A DNA stretch of 63,996 bases from a virus. The notes under the pieces are model-generated. The model was not told the DNA's origin. It made no database searches and saw nothing but the letters and a program-made list of their open reading frames with translations. Shown here piece by piece: positions 38,501 to 46,706 of the stretch; position 1 is the stretch's first letter; every line of letters begins with the position of its first letter. Location: positions 1-63,996 of IMG/VR virus record IMGVR_UViG_3300008216_002988. One strand, 5' to 3'. The position numbers and the translations under genes were made by a program.

Positions 38501-38634
38501 AGTACAGCTACAACTGGCCATACGATTATTTTTCATTAGTCGAGCTAATTAAGATTGACGCAGCGGTCCAATACGCAACAGAAGAGAGGGACGAGAATCC
38601 GATGATTCCTATTCCGTCTGAGGGTGAAAGATAG
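29506..38634 (+). CDS. Giant baseplate/tail protein (3042 aa) with LamG-like domains
   Basis: At 9.1 kb this is the largest gene in the window. Residues about 175-360 form a concanavalin-like LamG domain (TVEFWLKKK, WHHYAFSF, LYVDGDL, GSLDEFRYW). Residues about 560-620 contain IYNNLSYIYKSKGTEKSFRNL then FGI, resembling the KGT…L-R-L-FGI stretch of P2 gpI-type tail proteins. A second LamG-like region lies near 670-905 (WNLAVRV, RIYMGAHR, SSCRFWLDYL). The remaining 2100 residues are beta-rich and unassigned. It may combine a gp7-like wedge role with surface-binding modules. The frame is open throughout with no sign of breakage. Confidence 0.75.
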   Translation: MSIKHLFDKVHIDKSTAGTNSDQLGGEVESERFHSAKIAKDDRIIPQVDFSKPENFVFYGSAERYYDDAIKNIYQTYPYDGSLYEKLDWENSASYIDLYVFENLYPRTNGYIRFDRDGADSSTSIVSDYGIFNSADQEYITIKGGPGIGGGPQNAGANIYNTGSFQESNLKLDPVEGTTVEFWLKKKAFNTSRTKKEVLFDLWNGEHSSSSGYGRLTIELTGATYSQATTTSGRSFRVTYQSGNLADAGAPTHGFQNESIGTVDTLTSSVADNTWHHYAFSFLSASNGVKTRLYVDGDLNEEKILGSNGAREITGSLIARIGALRTAPSGAVGAHGSTALDGAGKLSGSLDEFRYWKTQRSSKEIGRHWFTQVGGGTNTDTANTKLGVYYKFNEGILGNSTDATVLDYSGRVTNGAWTGYIAGARETGSAINEATSTNQEFLDPILYRNHSSVNSLISRMRLSGSSFDHTNTTSLFSSLPSWMQEEDQKSGDLLLDLTQIMSSYFDSVQLQISELPKLKDVEYISGSSKPNNFNSTLLSSMGFLAPEIFIDAEIIENLAARSEDRKYEKSLEHTKNLIYKNIYNNLSYIYKSKGTEKSFRNLIRCFGIDDDIIKLSTYGNNVTHKFRNNYRVVSTPKKYVNFNDNGNFEGTVFQMSSSKNSNSLPYIDAAKQLTGGYGFTLQTEVVLPKKANTGDSFYSRQRYTDLTASLFGVHTARTSSTNTSNTQWAEPDVVNFQVHAVRDEAESDNVRFVLTGSGDGYFPELSSSLFEGAYDNTKWNLAVRVKPAKFPHVDSIHGTTGSNSGADINYSRYYTVELYGNQTDAGSIQNEFTVTGNIDLQQLSPGTSADQFIYGARRIYMGAHRTNFTGAVLQRTDAKISSCRFWLDYLDDETLRAHARDVNNHGAKNPYRNAYLFEGKSIYNDSRELVGRGRNFEVPQIETLALNWDFNQVTGSNAAGEFNVVDFSSGSVEKKKRYGWIGDITKAQYTARGYGFATSSIKVIDKEYITSARQNMPENMQSEDMISVLSTQDDIQFTRDTRPINYFFAFEKSMYQTISEEMLNIFASIVDFNNLIGEPVNKYRHEYKQLNKLRSLFFERVQNTPDLDKYVEFYKWFDDALSKMLEQMIPASADFSDEIRTVVESHILERSKYQHKFPTLEMKTNEIIGSAENVLPLSPGWAKTHHPVSGDEADNANWWKTRAERHDVISSSAGIAVNSAKNQILRVVKSVIDRKKTTPYRFSQVQRRTIHGGINYHQNKRRDIIYNSVYPFGPILSGTNVPLNIAITFQSDLDALPQIDHLDPNQKRYMSSRMTLSRNQEDGAHYTLKGDMVALYNLVSSSRGTAPEAGYNKHVVRALTGANVPAGQIELVNLHSDTVGESNEIPMQGPFTEKYVGGRQHRHIDINRVSSTKSGKNNLDSKADRPEGWRLLLDCCSDEDETGAIAFVGPQYPDDGVGGPLGSPPYLIDRPKAHLYREVAAKRPINIRNIRQTTGSPTIIGNYSHNYEVVHTVGRTHNDPFFRDQSVQFAPSAEIPFLRRGSKNKTGSVGYRNPLGLVDVQKETPPKEQLNYRLPTRTTNKTVIVNRFSSPGGFEVMSRGYLDPAHEELSPYNALPYRNLGIRGSGSGEAGDQLRANDHTGRRRGLQTLLKQRSGQFGHDADFGSVNALQYVTTPAYHKVHRNRRLVPKLASPTDDQSFITGSRYDNAYVTHVIPQSDMQYRWITASALSVASNKLLGFAQLSGGIAPSTDILFLSASQFVSYTSSAGQRFFGSEDDDLEATSGAQRTVWTDFAGINFHIYEPLTASTGHLGYISTAPATTYANVDILDAHRDLDTAVTSGSMLNALLLHRNGPYQYPSWKQVRTGQHPVARYQRRNNILTIRTQPETIETTSGGKTKTIQGLGGNSFITYVEPAVSNESKPLVHIFKSRLTGSDVSRSRRQTIKMAHSYTNNLTYFANIELNNKLGTIKDSDTDSMLNRVNKVLFDPNTDSPLDSSESIRFIYSERIFPRRKNSPGFNKIRTRENFSIANYWAADRTSRARANPLPIFSGSLSTVTGALPPKVGLLSQSIWPLDAEHDGTSMLSNARTPGKGGPGLLQNNYTTYHTASTYAPLKQYGPLYCRRTPASIWVDAVETSASFFPGATVWEAATQAGKQPFQAYEDFSEHLRLVGKDYSIIPEFRMSEHLDYYINEKRGDFLADRNSVLEITGATIADSSNEDFYSVYAHTDFMKYFETVDEQYHEKTLTDGTEISRDRIALKCSALLKFLPYDGFYPVQRTVELSKLFFKDFVSGSDAKGEGARLLSTQLALKSTARRNSISPAVTLNSSRPYVEPFFAPGIMYNTIKSGIAVDYPVAISTMVTASLRRHTLHGTSNTDQWYVSASVGVGVDKHFHRVPFEAIIKPSSYVNQGTISGSIIFDMEPHPSGNLAEKGAPFPNVVVTREGGGKLYELAAENFFAECLNFFMKEDEEKSLLTTFASKPESDFGTVVSGNLYSMRVNLDRAPIALFGRNSAGAAANSNPGFYSINENTFNMYDRPSAFGPAFCAHRTVTGSAIEEQKTFAYQPVTPSYYDGKSSALIVYRPDTTGRPTLDDIFAKSKIICQRSFAERADGKYVAYSDTDGTVVEYEHSLSQLLAMQITSSVDILKSETIPIPDSDQVSKRWIIQPKFETPILNFDNSVDVNIPSGLNLLESDYSNDSANNRHIRQYSKGMWHQYGKVPTGSAGVWLSLTTDSKISDPTVEAQLAGTYSDSNSLADVVGMPLRRDRIGEVKTSKIISEAVVAVPFLEKRGQKVFFNISRSDIDAALEGFDGVGDTIQNMVDMMQKYVLPPKFDFIKNATIQPFAMYMFEFSAELTQKDLTDIWQNLPPDLSDRFENKEAVIEHDLLANEFYGLEGQDLDGSLKWLVFKAKRQAEKSYFNLRKGITAYNAVEDGKELGDLSNLFKNRKNKPRLVKLGQRNINLSRRPAAKVSRTRLSKVGTLMSGRSKVDLTEERVPKYSYNWPYDYFSLVELIKIDAAVQYATEERDENPMIPIPSEGER

Positions 38635-39605
38635 TGACAACATTCTTTAATAAGAAAGAAGAAGTTATAGAGGTCAAGCTTACACAATACGGAAAGCACA
38701 AATTGGCCCAAGGGAGACTTAAACCAGCCTATTATTCCTTCTTCGATGAGGGTGTCGTCTATGATTCTGAGTACGCCGGATTCACCGAAGCACAGAACGA
38801 TGCAGACGTTAGAATTCAAAGCACAACCCCTAGCTTGAAGTCGCAGCACGTATATACGGGGATAGAGACTTCTGCTAGTTTCGCTTCGCAGATAGTCCGC
38901 CAAGCGATATCGGATCAATTGGCCAACTCCCCAACTTACGCCACTCAGAATGATCCGTACTTTCTAGAGGATTTACAACCATCCGCGGACAAAAATGGCT
39001 TTTTAAGAAAGCCCTTGGGTACTTCAGCGCTCGTGCAAGACAAGCTCCCTGCCTGGAGAGTTTCACCGCTGATAGGGGAAATGTGCTCCTCCGAACAGAA
39101 CCTCTCAGCCTCCGATGGGATCCAAAACATACCTCAGATCAATATAACCGTCGATTATGAAACCTTCGTTGCGCGCTTAAGTCCAGATGAAGATTTTGTA
39201 AACATAGCAGAGATTGACTCTGAAGTTTACAGTGATGGGACGTACGTCGTCATCCGCGAACATGATATCCTTTTATCCATAGAGGAAGAAAATGTCGATT
39301 TTAATAAAGAGAACTTCGATATAGAAGTGTTTGAACTATCCGGCCCGGAGCCTATGAGACAACTGACCTTTACGGATAGGACTCTGATTAGTGAAACACA
39401 GTTTTCGCAAACAGATTTCACAACAACGAACGTCGAATATTACTTAGAAATAAATGCCGACTCAGAAGTTGAAGCCGCGATGGTGCGAAAGGCAAACATA
39501 AAAGATCTCGTTTCGCCAGTACTTGTTGACAATGAGATTGGCGTAAGTACCAGAAAATATCTCATAAAGGATCTGTATGAGCCAGAGCCGGAGCTGTGCG
39601 ACTAA
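38634..39605 (+). CDS. Structural protein sharing an N-terminal module with 46760 gene
   Basis: A 323-residue protein that starts at GTG overlapping the TAG of the giant gene. Residues 10-50 (VIEVKLTQYGKHKLAQG, SFFDEGVVYD) resemble residues 8-48 of the product at 46760 (ILDAVLTDTGRMRLAKG, FALADDEINYG), so both likely attach to a similar partner. The rest is acidic and has no recognised domain. It ends with a TAATG overlap into the next gene. A baseplate or fibre-linked role is inferred from position. Confidence 0.6.
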   Translation: MTTFFNKKEEVIEVKLTQYGKHKLAQGRLKPAYYSFFDEGVVYDSEYAGFTEAQNDADVRIQSTTPSLKSQHVYTGIETSASFASQIVRQAISDQLANSPTYATQNDPYFLEDLQPSADKNGFLRKPLGTSALVQDKLPAWRVSPLIGEMCSSEQNLSASDGIQNIPQINITVDYETFVARLSPDEDFVNIAEIDSEVYSDGTYVVIREHDILLSIEEENVDFNKENFDIEVFELSGPEPMRQLTFTDRTLISETQFSQTDFTTTNVEYYLEINADSEVEAAMVRKANIKDLVSPVLVDNEIGVSTRKYLIKDLYEPEPELCD

Positions 39606-42600
39606 TGCAAATCAGCCCAGAAGGATTGACGACATCAACCGTCCCCCGCGTTTTTGTAAAAAACGTTTTGCTGGAAACGGATGGGGCCGATGGCATGGCT
39701 GTTACAGCAACTGTTATTGTGAAACAGCAGACTGGCCAAACCTCTCCGTTCAGCTTGTCTAGACTTCGGCTCAAGGGGTTGCTGACATCGGATCGTCTAT
39801 TGGCTAAGGATATAGCTCAAGACACTACCATCTTGGCTAAAGATTTAGCAGATAGCCCAGAGACAGTCTCAAGGAACATATCGGCTATAGATTCCCTGTA
39901 TTCAAGTACCATGTCGACAGAGACATATACTACGACCGGTAATTTAACCACCAAAGATATAGCTTACACAATAAAAATAAACTTTCCTTCCGATAGGCCA
40001 AAAGATTTGGCACTGTTTGTTCTTCCATACGTAATTTCCGAAGAGGAGAGTCAACTGGGCTCAACTAATGCACAATTATCGGAATATGGTTTTGGTACAT
40101 CCGATATTATTATCAAAAATAGTAAGATTAATCAAAGTGGCTTAGTGTTCTTGCTGCCACATGCTCCCGGCGCAACAGGTGGCCAGCTTTGGTTAGGTCC
40201 CGTACATAAGCATGCTGACAACACTTGGATGACGGGAGTATATCACACAGCCTCATCAAAACTTTTAGTAACTAAAGAAGTGCAGAATTCTAAGGTTAAA
40301 GATTTCAGAATCAGAGAAAAGCTGCAGAAGCTTTATATTAATCAGAATTCTCTCAAAGGAGGGGAAACTTTAAATAATACTGTAATACAGCGCCTCAAAA
40401 AATTATCAACTCTCAATAGCCTAAGAGAAAGAAAATCTGATTACATTTCTCCGATACATCTCGCTACGGATTCAAGCAATAATGTCAAATACCACTTCAC
40501 TTTAGACTTTTTGAACATGGTTAAAGAAAATTGTGAATTCGCTTCCCTGTATGCGAATGAGGGTGAAATCCTATCATCGGCAAAAATTCTGTCATTTAAA
40601 ATAATCAGAAGAAGGGTTCATGATGATTTTGTATTCAATCGCCTGACTGGTGGTGGTGTTTCAAACAGACTATTCTCTAAGAATGAAATAGAGGAAACCA
40701 TCTCATCTGGCATAGGAGACTCCCTAGAAAGGGTGGATGTTTCCCCTTCAATTCCCGGCTTGCTTCATTATTTCGGAACAGACGAATCCATGGACGGAAT
40801 AACAACGGGAAAATACCAATATGGGGTCGTTATAGACGTAACTGATTTAACGAAGGTTAAAATATTAGACTTCTTGTTTTCTCCACAATCCGGACTCGCT
40901 TCGAAACTATCAGATCTAAAGAATTACTTGGCCTTGGCCTCTCTGCCAAAAAATTATAATCCTTCAACAAACTCGTTTACCGGTAACTTTATGGGACTTG
41001 GCTCTTCTCCCATATGGCAGGAAGCTACGTCTAAATATATCGATCTTATTTCTATGATATTAGGCCCGAATCACATGATTGACGATATGACTCTAGAAGA
41101 TTATGAGAACATATTACAAAATATATCCAGTCCACATTCTGGAAATCCCTCTGGCATAATGTTGTTGATTAGTTTAATTGAAAAACTAATTCAAGATCTC
41201 TCTTCTTTGTTGAAGGCGACCAACAATCAGAAACCACATACGGATAACTTCGGCGCATCGGCTCGACAGGCCACCGGCGTACCTAAAAACATATTCTCTT
41301 TCAAATCGTTCTTCAAGAAAAGCTATGACAGTGACCATCCCGCACAATATGGGCTGGATTACTTATCGGCCGAAGGATTGACTGCACAGCCTTCGGGCCC
41401 GCTCATGCGAACAGTCAGTTATTCAGCATGGGAAGAGAGAATTAGATTTGAATCAAGTAAGTATTTTGAAGAGGGCTCTGGCGAAGTTAACACTCACGGT
41501 TATCTGGGAGCATCATACATCAAACTTCCAAATCAAGAGGCTGTCAAAATAGTCTCTGAAGGCGAAGGCGCAGAAGATACTGCATCTGCCTTATATAATA
41601 TACTTGCAGCCAATGCACGAAAATCTTCTCCGGTTAATTTAGTAACGCGCAAAGCAAATTTTGAAAAAGCAAATATTAACACAGTTGCGGCCGTGAAAGT
41701 GAGTAACAAAGTGTCAGCCCTGGAAGCTGCCGGAGCATCGATGGAGAATTCTAATCGAACCACCGGAAATATTTTTAAGATAGCCGCGGCCAGCGACCAA
41801 TCTCATTTGAATACAACTGCAATATTGGGCAAGGACTCAAGTTTTGTACAAGAAGCGCCCCCTTCGCAGAGAATCAGCGGTTCTTCTGAAAACGTAACAA
41901 ACAAGAAGGCTTCCTTTGCCGGCTCAAAACTCTTAGAGAAGCTTGAAGCAAACGACAACTCTATCACGAACCAGCTTTTAGAGTCGGACGCGTTTAATGG
42001 ATTCTCATCGGATCGACCAACGACCACAAAGACGGTTGGAAACTCTAAGGCCGCTCCTGCCTCTAAAACTTCAAAGTCTTTGGCCGAAGCCAGCTTCAAA
42101 AGCGCAGTAGGCAATACACAACCGTTGCCGGCAGATGTTGCACTAGTCGCCGCCAAATTTGGATTTACAAAGAAGATAGAATACCTTTCAGGATTTAAGA
42201 AAGACGAGAGCACTGGATATACTTTCATTAAAGAGCCCACGTGGCTAGAATTAGCAGAAAACGTGTACGAGAATGCGAAAACATTAAACAGGGTTATTCT
42301 TTGCAGAATTGTGGACCACGACTTATCACTTCCTTCGTTTAAAGGTTTTGATATGCCAGTGTATAATGAATACTTCTTAATCGGTCCAGCTCGTTCGAAG
42401 AAGACGAACAGCACAAACGTTGGAAGCATCCCGTCCATCCGACGGTCGACTAAGAGAGAGGAGTTCATTTTGCAGGAAGCTGTTTCTTCGTATGCAGATT
42501 TTGGAAAATCATCCAAACTTCCAAGCTCGATAAGGCTAATAGTGGAAAAGGCCAACAAACATCAACAAAAAATAGCAAAAACTCCTGAGGAGCTAGCGCC

Positions 42601-42745
42601 TAGTCGTCCCCCTGCTCCAATTGGGACTCCTAACCTAATTGACACAGCAAACAGTAAGCTAGGCACCTCTACGGCCACCAGGGCAGCATCGGCCGACATT
42701 TCAACTCCAAGCGCCGCGTCAACAAAGGGCAACACTGGATACTAG
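39605..42745 (+). CDS. Large structural protein (1046 aa), function unknown
   Basis: I place the start at ATG 39605, overlapping the previous TAA, rather than the in-frame GTG three codons upstream. The 1046-residue protein has no recognised family. The first third looks beta-rich, with STVPRVFVKNVLL and LALFVLPYVIS. The middle is helical. Residues about 660-860 are rich in Ala, Ser, Lys and Asn and probably disordered, followed by a folded segment near 870-960. Likely virion-associated by its position in the baseplate run. Confidence 0.6.
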   Translation: MQISPEGLTTSTVPRVFVKNVLLETDGADGMAVTATVIVKQQTGQTSPFSLSRLRLKGLLTSDRLLAKDIAQDTTILAKDLADSPETVSRNISAIDSLYSSTMSTETYTTTGNLTTKDIAYTIKINFPSDRPKDLALFVLPYVISEEESQLGSTNAQLSEYGFGTSDIIIKNSKINQSGLVFLLPHAPGATGGQLWLGPVHKHADNTWMTGVYHTASSKLLVTKEVQNSKVKDFRIREKLQKLYINQNSLKGGETLNNTVIQRLKKLSTLNSLRERKSDYISPIHLATDSSNNVKYHFTLDFLNMVKENCEFASLYANEGEILSSAKILSFKIIRRRVHDDFVFNRLTGGGVSNRLFSKNEIEETISSGIGDSLERVDVSPSIPGLLHYFGTDESMDGITTGKYQYGVVIDVTDLTKVKILDFLFSPQSGLASKLSDLKNYLALASLPKNYNPSTNSFTGNFMGLGSSPIWQEATSKYIDLISMILGPNHMIDDMTLEDYENILQNISSPHSGNPSGIMLLISLIEKLIQDLSSLLKATNNQKPHTDNFGASARQATGVPKNIFSFKSFFKKSYDSDHPAQYGLDYLSAEGLTAQPSGPLMRTVSYSAWEERIRFESSKYFEEGSGEVNTHGYLGASYIKLPNQEAVKIVSEGEGAEDTASALYNILAANARKSSPVNLVTRKANFEKANINTVAAVKVSNKVSALEAAGASMENSNRTTGNIFKIAAASDQSHLNTTAILGKDSSFVQEAPPSQRISGSSENVTNKKASFAGSKLLEKLEANDNSITNQLLESDAFNGFSSDRPTTTKTVGNSKAAPASKTSKSLAEASFKSAVGNTQPLPADVALVAAKFGFTKKIEYLSGFKKDESTGYTFIKEPTWLELAENVYENAKTLNRVILCRIVDHDLSLPSFKGFDMPVYNEYFLIGPARSKKTNSTNVGSIPSIRRSTKREEFILQEAVSSYADFGKSSKLPSSIRLIVEKANKHQQKIAKTPEELAPSRPPAPIGTPNLIDTANSKLGTSTATRAASADISTPSAASTKGNTGY

Positions 42746-42761
42746 TAGGGAATTAACGATT

Positions 42762-45700
42762 ATGGGTAAATTACAAATAATATTAGAGCCTTCGCTCCAT
42801 GGTCCGACACTAGCGCAGAGGAACAACCCTCAAGATCCGTCCGTAAGACAGTTTGGAAACACGACACTCGGCGCACACTACAAAACTCACGGAAACAGCC
42901 CCGCGACATTCAATCAGCCAGACATGTTTAGGGCCACATGTGGCCGCTATTGGACAACGGACCTCGCTCCGGGCCATGGTCCGTTGATATACAGGAACAG
43001 GAGTTCGGAAAACCCCACTGGTGATCCCGCGTTTGTCAACGCCATATGGCCGGTGTCACTTCAGGGAATGAACGAGAATAGTGAATTAATCCATGTTCCC
43101 TTTGAAATCACTTCCATGGTGTCCATCGGTCACGCCTCGATGCTGCCCGGTAGTCTTTACACTGCTCTTTTAGCAGATCCAGAGAGTGTTGGTGCCATAT
43201 ATCAGCTAGGCAAACTCTCCAATGGCCCCGGCCCCGGCCCAGTGAGGACAATTAGCATGACAATGAGCTATTCTCATGAACACTTTGCCATGGGATCGTA
43301 CGCGGGATCTGTGCCGGAAACTTTAGCAAACCCAGGTTATACGAATTGGAGAAAGTATATTTTAGGTGGTCCGGTAATCTCGGGTCAATTGGCCCCCATG
43401 AAGGGCTTGTTTAATTTACATTCGCCGACCCTCTTCCCACAGCACATGACAGATCATGTGTTCTATATGAATCGCCCATATGATCGCGGCGAGGCAGCTT
43501 ACATACAAAATAATTCAGTTGCAACACTCATGAGTGCCCGGGCACAAGGGACTTATAATTACTTCCTTTCCAGTCGGTATGAGATGGAACTCGATGAACT
43601 TCTCATGCCAAATTCATATGTGGTCTACAATGGAATGAATACATCAACCGATGTACAGGGTTTCGAAGCGCAGAATCAGACGATCAACAATGATCTTATA
43701 ACCTATGATGGCGCTGTCAATCTACCAACAAATACCCTTCAAATACATGAAGAGGTTGTGCCAACGACGCATCCCGGAGCAAGGCCCCGTCCATATCTAT
43801 CTGAAGTTGCGCGCCGTATCAATCGAGTGATTGAGGATGAACCAGAATTTGTCGATGCAGTTAGAAAAAAGCATGCATATATCGGAATATCGAATAATAT
43901 TACGAGCCGCAATGAACAATCGGTAGATTATCTAAACAACCATGAACTATACCCCATGAGCGTTGTCTTGGACTTTGATTCTAAGGCCGATGGCGTAGAC
44001 TTTTATTCTGTTCTCTCTTCGCCAACATATTCTCCGACATTTAATATGGTCGACCCCGTTATGTATCATATTATGAGAGCAGACATAGCTACAGATGGCG
44101 TATTAATACCGCCCGCGTCCCCCGCGTCGGAGAACTATATAGACTTAAGTGCCCTTTCACAACACCTTGCGGGACAGATAACAACACCTGGGGCATACTA
44201 TCAGACAGCGCGTATGTCCTCTCAGATATCGACTTTAGATGGCTTAGAGAATATTAACCTCACTGGGTATCCGAATGGAGCCTCTACGGGCCCGTACGAT
44301 CTTAGATGTCTGGACCTTTTCGGCGTTATGACAGAACTGCACAAGACCTCTCCAGTTGGTGAATATGCTTCCGAAGAGATCGGCGCCGTGCCCTCTGCGC
44401 TCTTTGGTCCAACAAAAGAACATGGAATTATTAATGGATATGGTACGATTGTTGGTTCGGATGTTTCCACCGCCGGCGAAACCCCCTTATCACACCCAGT
44501 GTCCCACATCAAATTCCAGAAGCTTAAAGATACCTACAAAGCGCTCTGGGATATGGTTATAAAGAATCAAAGAAATTGGTCTCAAATAATGGATGGAGAG
44601 ACTGCATATGTCGAACCTCTATTGTATAAGATCATCAAATATGATGAAAATAACAATAAGTTACAGACATTTTATTTACCCCGATCCGCAGACAAAGATT
44701 CTGCCGGCAACCCAATCCCTAGCACGAGAAACCTAAATTTCGCAGACACGCAAATATCCCATGGGAAAAGATATAAATATGATGTTTACGAGTATAATCT
44801 AGTTGTAGGATCCGAGTATAGGTACCGCGATGCAGAGACCAGCCCAGCCCTACCGACGCCGCCCCAATACCGCCCCGGCATTAGCAAGATTTTAGGATAT
44901 GGGAAAGCTTACGGTAATGCATGGTCGTCCGTAATGGGCCCCGAAGATTCAGAAATAAGTCGATTTCACTTGGCACCACACGAATCCCACTTCAACAACC
45001 CGGCCCATCCCGCGATGGTCGATTTTGATATACCAGTTGATCCGACCACTGCCGTTGCCGGCAACGCCGAAACGCTTCATGCCGAAGTTTTCAACGGAGA
45101 ACCCGCCGATCTGCCATCTGGCCTTAACCACTTTTTCTTAGACCTTATTGAATATGACTCATCCGGCAACCCAATTCAGTCAGAGGCAGTAAGACTAGAT
45201 CTAGGTGAGACCCTGACCCAAGAAGTTCGGACTGAGAAGTACTCATGGAAGCTAAGGGTGGAGTCGATAGAATCTGTGTTGAATAACCATCCGGATTTAA
45301 CATATACGTATCACTGTAAATATGTGTCGGCCCAATATTCCAGCTATGCACCCGATGGTAGCCCGAACGGTTCTCCCAACCTTACAGAATTCCTCCCCGG
45401 GCTTCCGATACATTTTGTAATAGCCACAACATCCGGCATTATAGAGCAAGGTCTAGAATCTCTATTCGGAATCCCGTCTTCGGCGGCAGCTCAAGTTCCA
45501 GCCGCTCTAGCTGCAGCCGCCTCAAATCCCAGCGCTAAATCAAGCACATCGAATACTCAGCTAACTGCAGTTGCCTCAACTTCCGCCTTTGCGCATACTC
45601 AGCTAGCCGCAGCCGCCTCAAATTCCAGCGCTAAATCAAGCACATCAAACACTCAGCTAGCTGCAGCCGCCTCAAATTCCGGCTTTGCATCAAACACTCA

Positions 45701-46706
45701 AGTTGCCGGCGCTGCAGCGTCGACCCCTTCCTTGGCCCCCACGGACCAGTCAGGGTTTAAAATGCTTTGGCGAACGGGCCCGCACGGCTGGGAGCCAGAT
45801 TTTATTCCATCTTCCGAAGACGGTACCGCCACAGTTAACATAGATCATGCACCCTCTGTTAAGATATATGAGTGCCCATACTACACAACCGGTTTGGTCC
45901 AAGCCAGAGATCACGCCCCCAGTTTACCCGAAGTGAATGTGGTACCATACAGGGGAAATAACAGAGATATATTATTTTTACTCAATTCGCCGGCCCTTAG
46001 TTATTCAATGGAGCCCATTGTTATAGAACCATCCGACGATGAAATATTTAACGAACTAAGGAACGCCCACAATCGCCCAACTGGCCCACTAGTCTTTAAA
46101 GCAGATGATAGAAATATCAGATATCAAGTATATAGAACAACCCAGAGGCCAAGCAGTTATAGTGATTTCTCTGGCCGGCTCTTAACGACGGTTAGTTCAG
46201 AATTGGAAGAATCAAAGCTTTCTACGGGTGCTGCTCTCAAGGACCAGTTACAATCAAACACAAAATATTATTACACCTTTAGGGCTGTCGATGGACACCA
46301 TCAGGTTTCAAACCCAACAGCAGTGTACGAGATTGAGCTGGTTGATGAAGATGGTCGTATCTTCCCGATTATAAAAACTATAGAATTTGAGGGTGCCCTG
46401 CCGACTTTGACCAAGCCACTGAAGAAATACTTGAGCATTGCTCCCGCACTGAGTCAGAGGATGTTCAATGCAGAACAGATTCCTACTACGGGGTCGGCAG
46501 GGGATCCAGAATATCAACTAGAGCACAGAGTCTTAGGCGTTGAGTCAGATTCGATTTGGGCCCCATCGAGTCAGTCTGGCCCCGTATGTGATAGAACATC
46601 TACAAAAACTTATAAAATCCGAGTTACTTCAAAATCTACGGGCAAAAAGCTTGATTTAAATATAAAGTTCACAGAATCTTCAATTGTGAACCCCGAGCAT
46701 GAATAA
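42762..46706 (+). CDS. Large structural protein (1314 aa) with FN3-like segments
   Basis: A 1314-residue protein rich in Pro, Tyr, His and Asn in its first 600 residues, without a recognised family. Residues about 615-690 (LYKIIKYDENNNKLQTFYL, YKYDVYEYNLVVG) and about 1120-1200 (IRYQVYRTTQRPSSY, YYYTFRAVDGHHQVSNP) resemble fibronectin type III-like strands. Between them is an Ala/Ser/Thr/Asn-rich repeat linker (residues about 917-980). FN3-like domains are common on phage tails, where they may bind surface sugars loosely. Tail or fibre protein by context. Confidence 0.6.
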   Translation: MGKLQIILEPSLHGPTLAQRNNPQDPSVRQFGNTTLGAHYKTHGNSPATFNQPDMFRATCGRYWTTDLAPGHGPLIYRNRSSENPTGDPAFVNAIWPVSLQGMNENSELIHVPFEITSMVSIGHASMLPGSLYTALLADPESVGAIYQLGKLSNGPGPGPVRTISMTMSYSHEHFAMGSYAGSVPETLANPGYTNWRKYILGGPVISGQLAPMKGLFNLHSPTLFPQHMTDHVFYMNRPYDRGEAAYIQNNSVATLMSARAQGTYNYFLSSRYEMELDELLMPNSYVVYNGMNTSTDVQGFEAQNQTINNDLITYDGAVNLPTNTLQIHEEVVPTTHPGARPRPYLSEVARRINRVIEDEPEFVDAVRKKHAYIGISNNITSRNEQSVDYLNNHELYPMSVVLDFDSKADGVDFYSVLSSPTYSPTFNMVDPVMYHIMRADIATDGVLIPPASPASENYIDLSALSQHLAGQITTPGAYYQTARMSSQISTLDGLENINLTGYPNGASTGPYDLRCLDLFGVMTELHKTSPVGEYASEEIGAVPSALFGPTKEHGIINGYGTIVGSDVSTAGETPLSHPVSHIKFQKLKDTYKALWDMVIKNQRNWSQIMDGETAYVEPLLYKIIKYDENNNKLQTFYLPRSADKDSAGNPIPSTRNLNFADTQISHGKRYKYDVYEYNLVVGSEYRYRDAETSPALPTPPQYRPGISKILGYGKAYGNAWSSVMGPEDSEISRFHLAPHESHFNNPAHPAMVDFDIPVDPTTAVAGNAETLHAEVFNGEPADLPSGLNHFFLDLIEYDSSGNPIQSEAVRLDLGETLTQEVRTEKYSWKLRVESIESVLNNHPDLTYTYHCKYVSAQYSSYAPDGSPNGSPNLTEFLPGLPIHFVIATTSGIIEQGLESLFGIPSSAAAQVPAALAAAASNPSAKSSTSNTQLTAVASTSAFAHTQLAAAASNSSAKSSTSNTQLAAAASNSGFASNTQVAGAAASTPSLAPTDQSGFKMLWRTGPHGWEPDFIPSSEDGTATVNIDHAPSVKIYECPYYTTGLVQARDHAPSLPEVNVVPYRGNNRDILFLLNSPALSYSMEPIVIEPSDDEIFNELRNAHNRPTGPLVFKADDRNIRYQVYRTTQRPSSYSDFSGRLLTTVSSELEESKLSTGAALKDQLQSNTKYYYTFRAVDGHHQVSNPTAVYEIELVDEDGRIFPIIKTIEFEGALPTLTKPLKKYLSIAPALSQRMFNAEQIPTTGSAGDPEYQLEHRVLGVESDSIWAPSSQSGPVCDRTSTKTYKIRVTSKSTGKKLDLNIKFTESSIVNPEHE
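45511..45702 (+). repeat. Two tandem imperfect ~96-base repeats, Ala/Ser/Asn/Thr linker
   Basis: Unit 1 (45511-45606) and unit 2 (45607-45702) differ at a small number of bases and by a 3-base indel. Each encodes about 32 residues with the pattern LAAAASN, SAKSSTSNTQL, AVAS or AAAS, then FA and TQ. Each unit is itself two similar halves that begin with CTGCAG or CCGCAG followed by CCGCCTCAA. The reading frame is kept, so this is a coding repeat that forms a flexible linker inside the 1314-residue protein. It is not a CRISPR array, because there are no spacers. Confidence 0.75.

Noticed and set aside
39605-39774. Alternative small frame (39577-39762) on the plus strand
   Set aside because: It overlaps two well-supported genes in another frame and shows no domain or binding site.
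41803-42558. 251-codon open frame on the minus strand
   Set aside because: Antisense to the 1046-residue structural gene; composition is Ser/Phe-rich as expected for a reverse shadow, and no promoter or binding site supports it.
45511-45702. CRISPR-like or regulatory tandem repeat
   Set aside because: Units are directly adjacent without spacers, keep the reading frame and encode a low-complexity linker.
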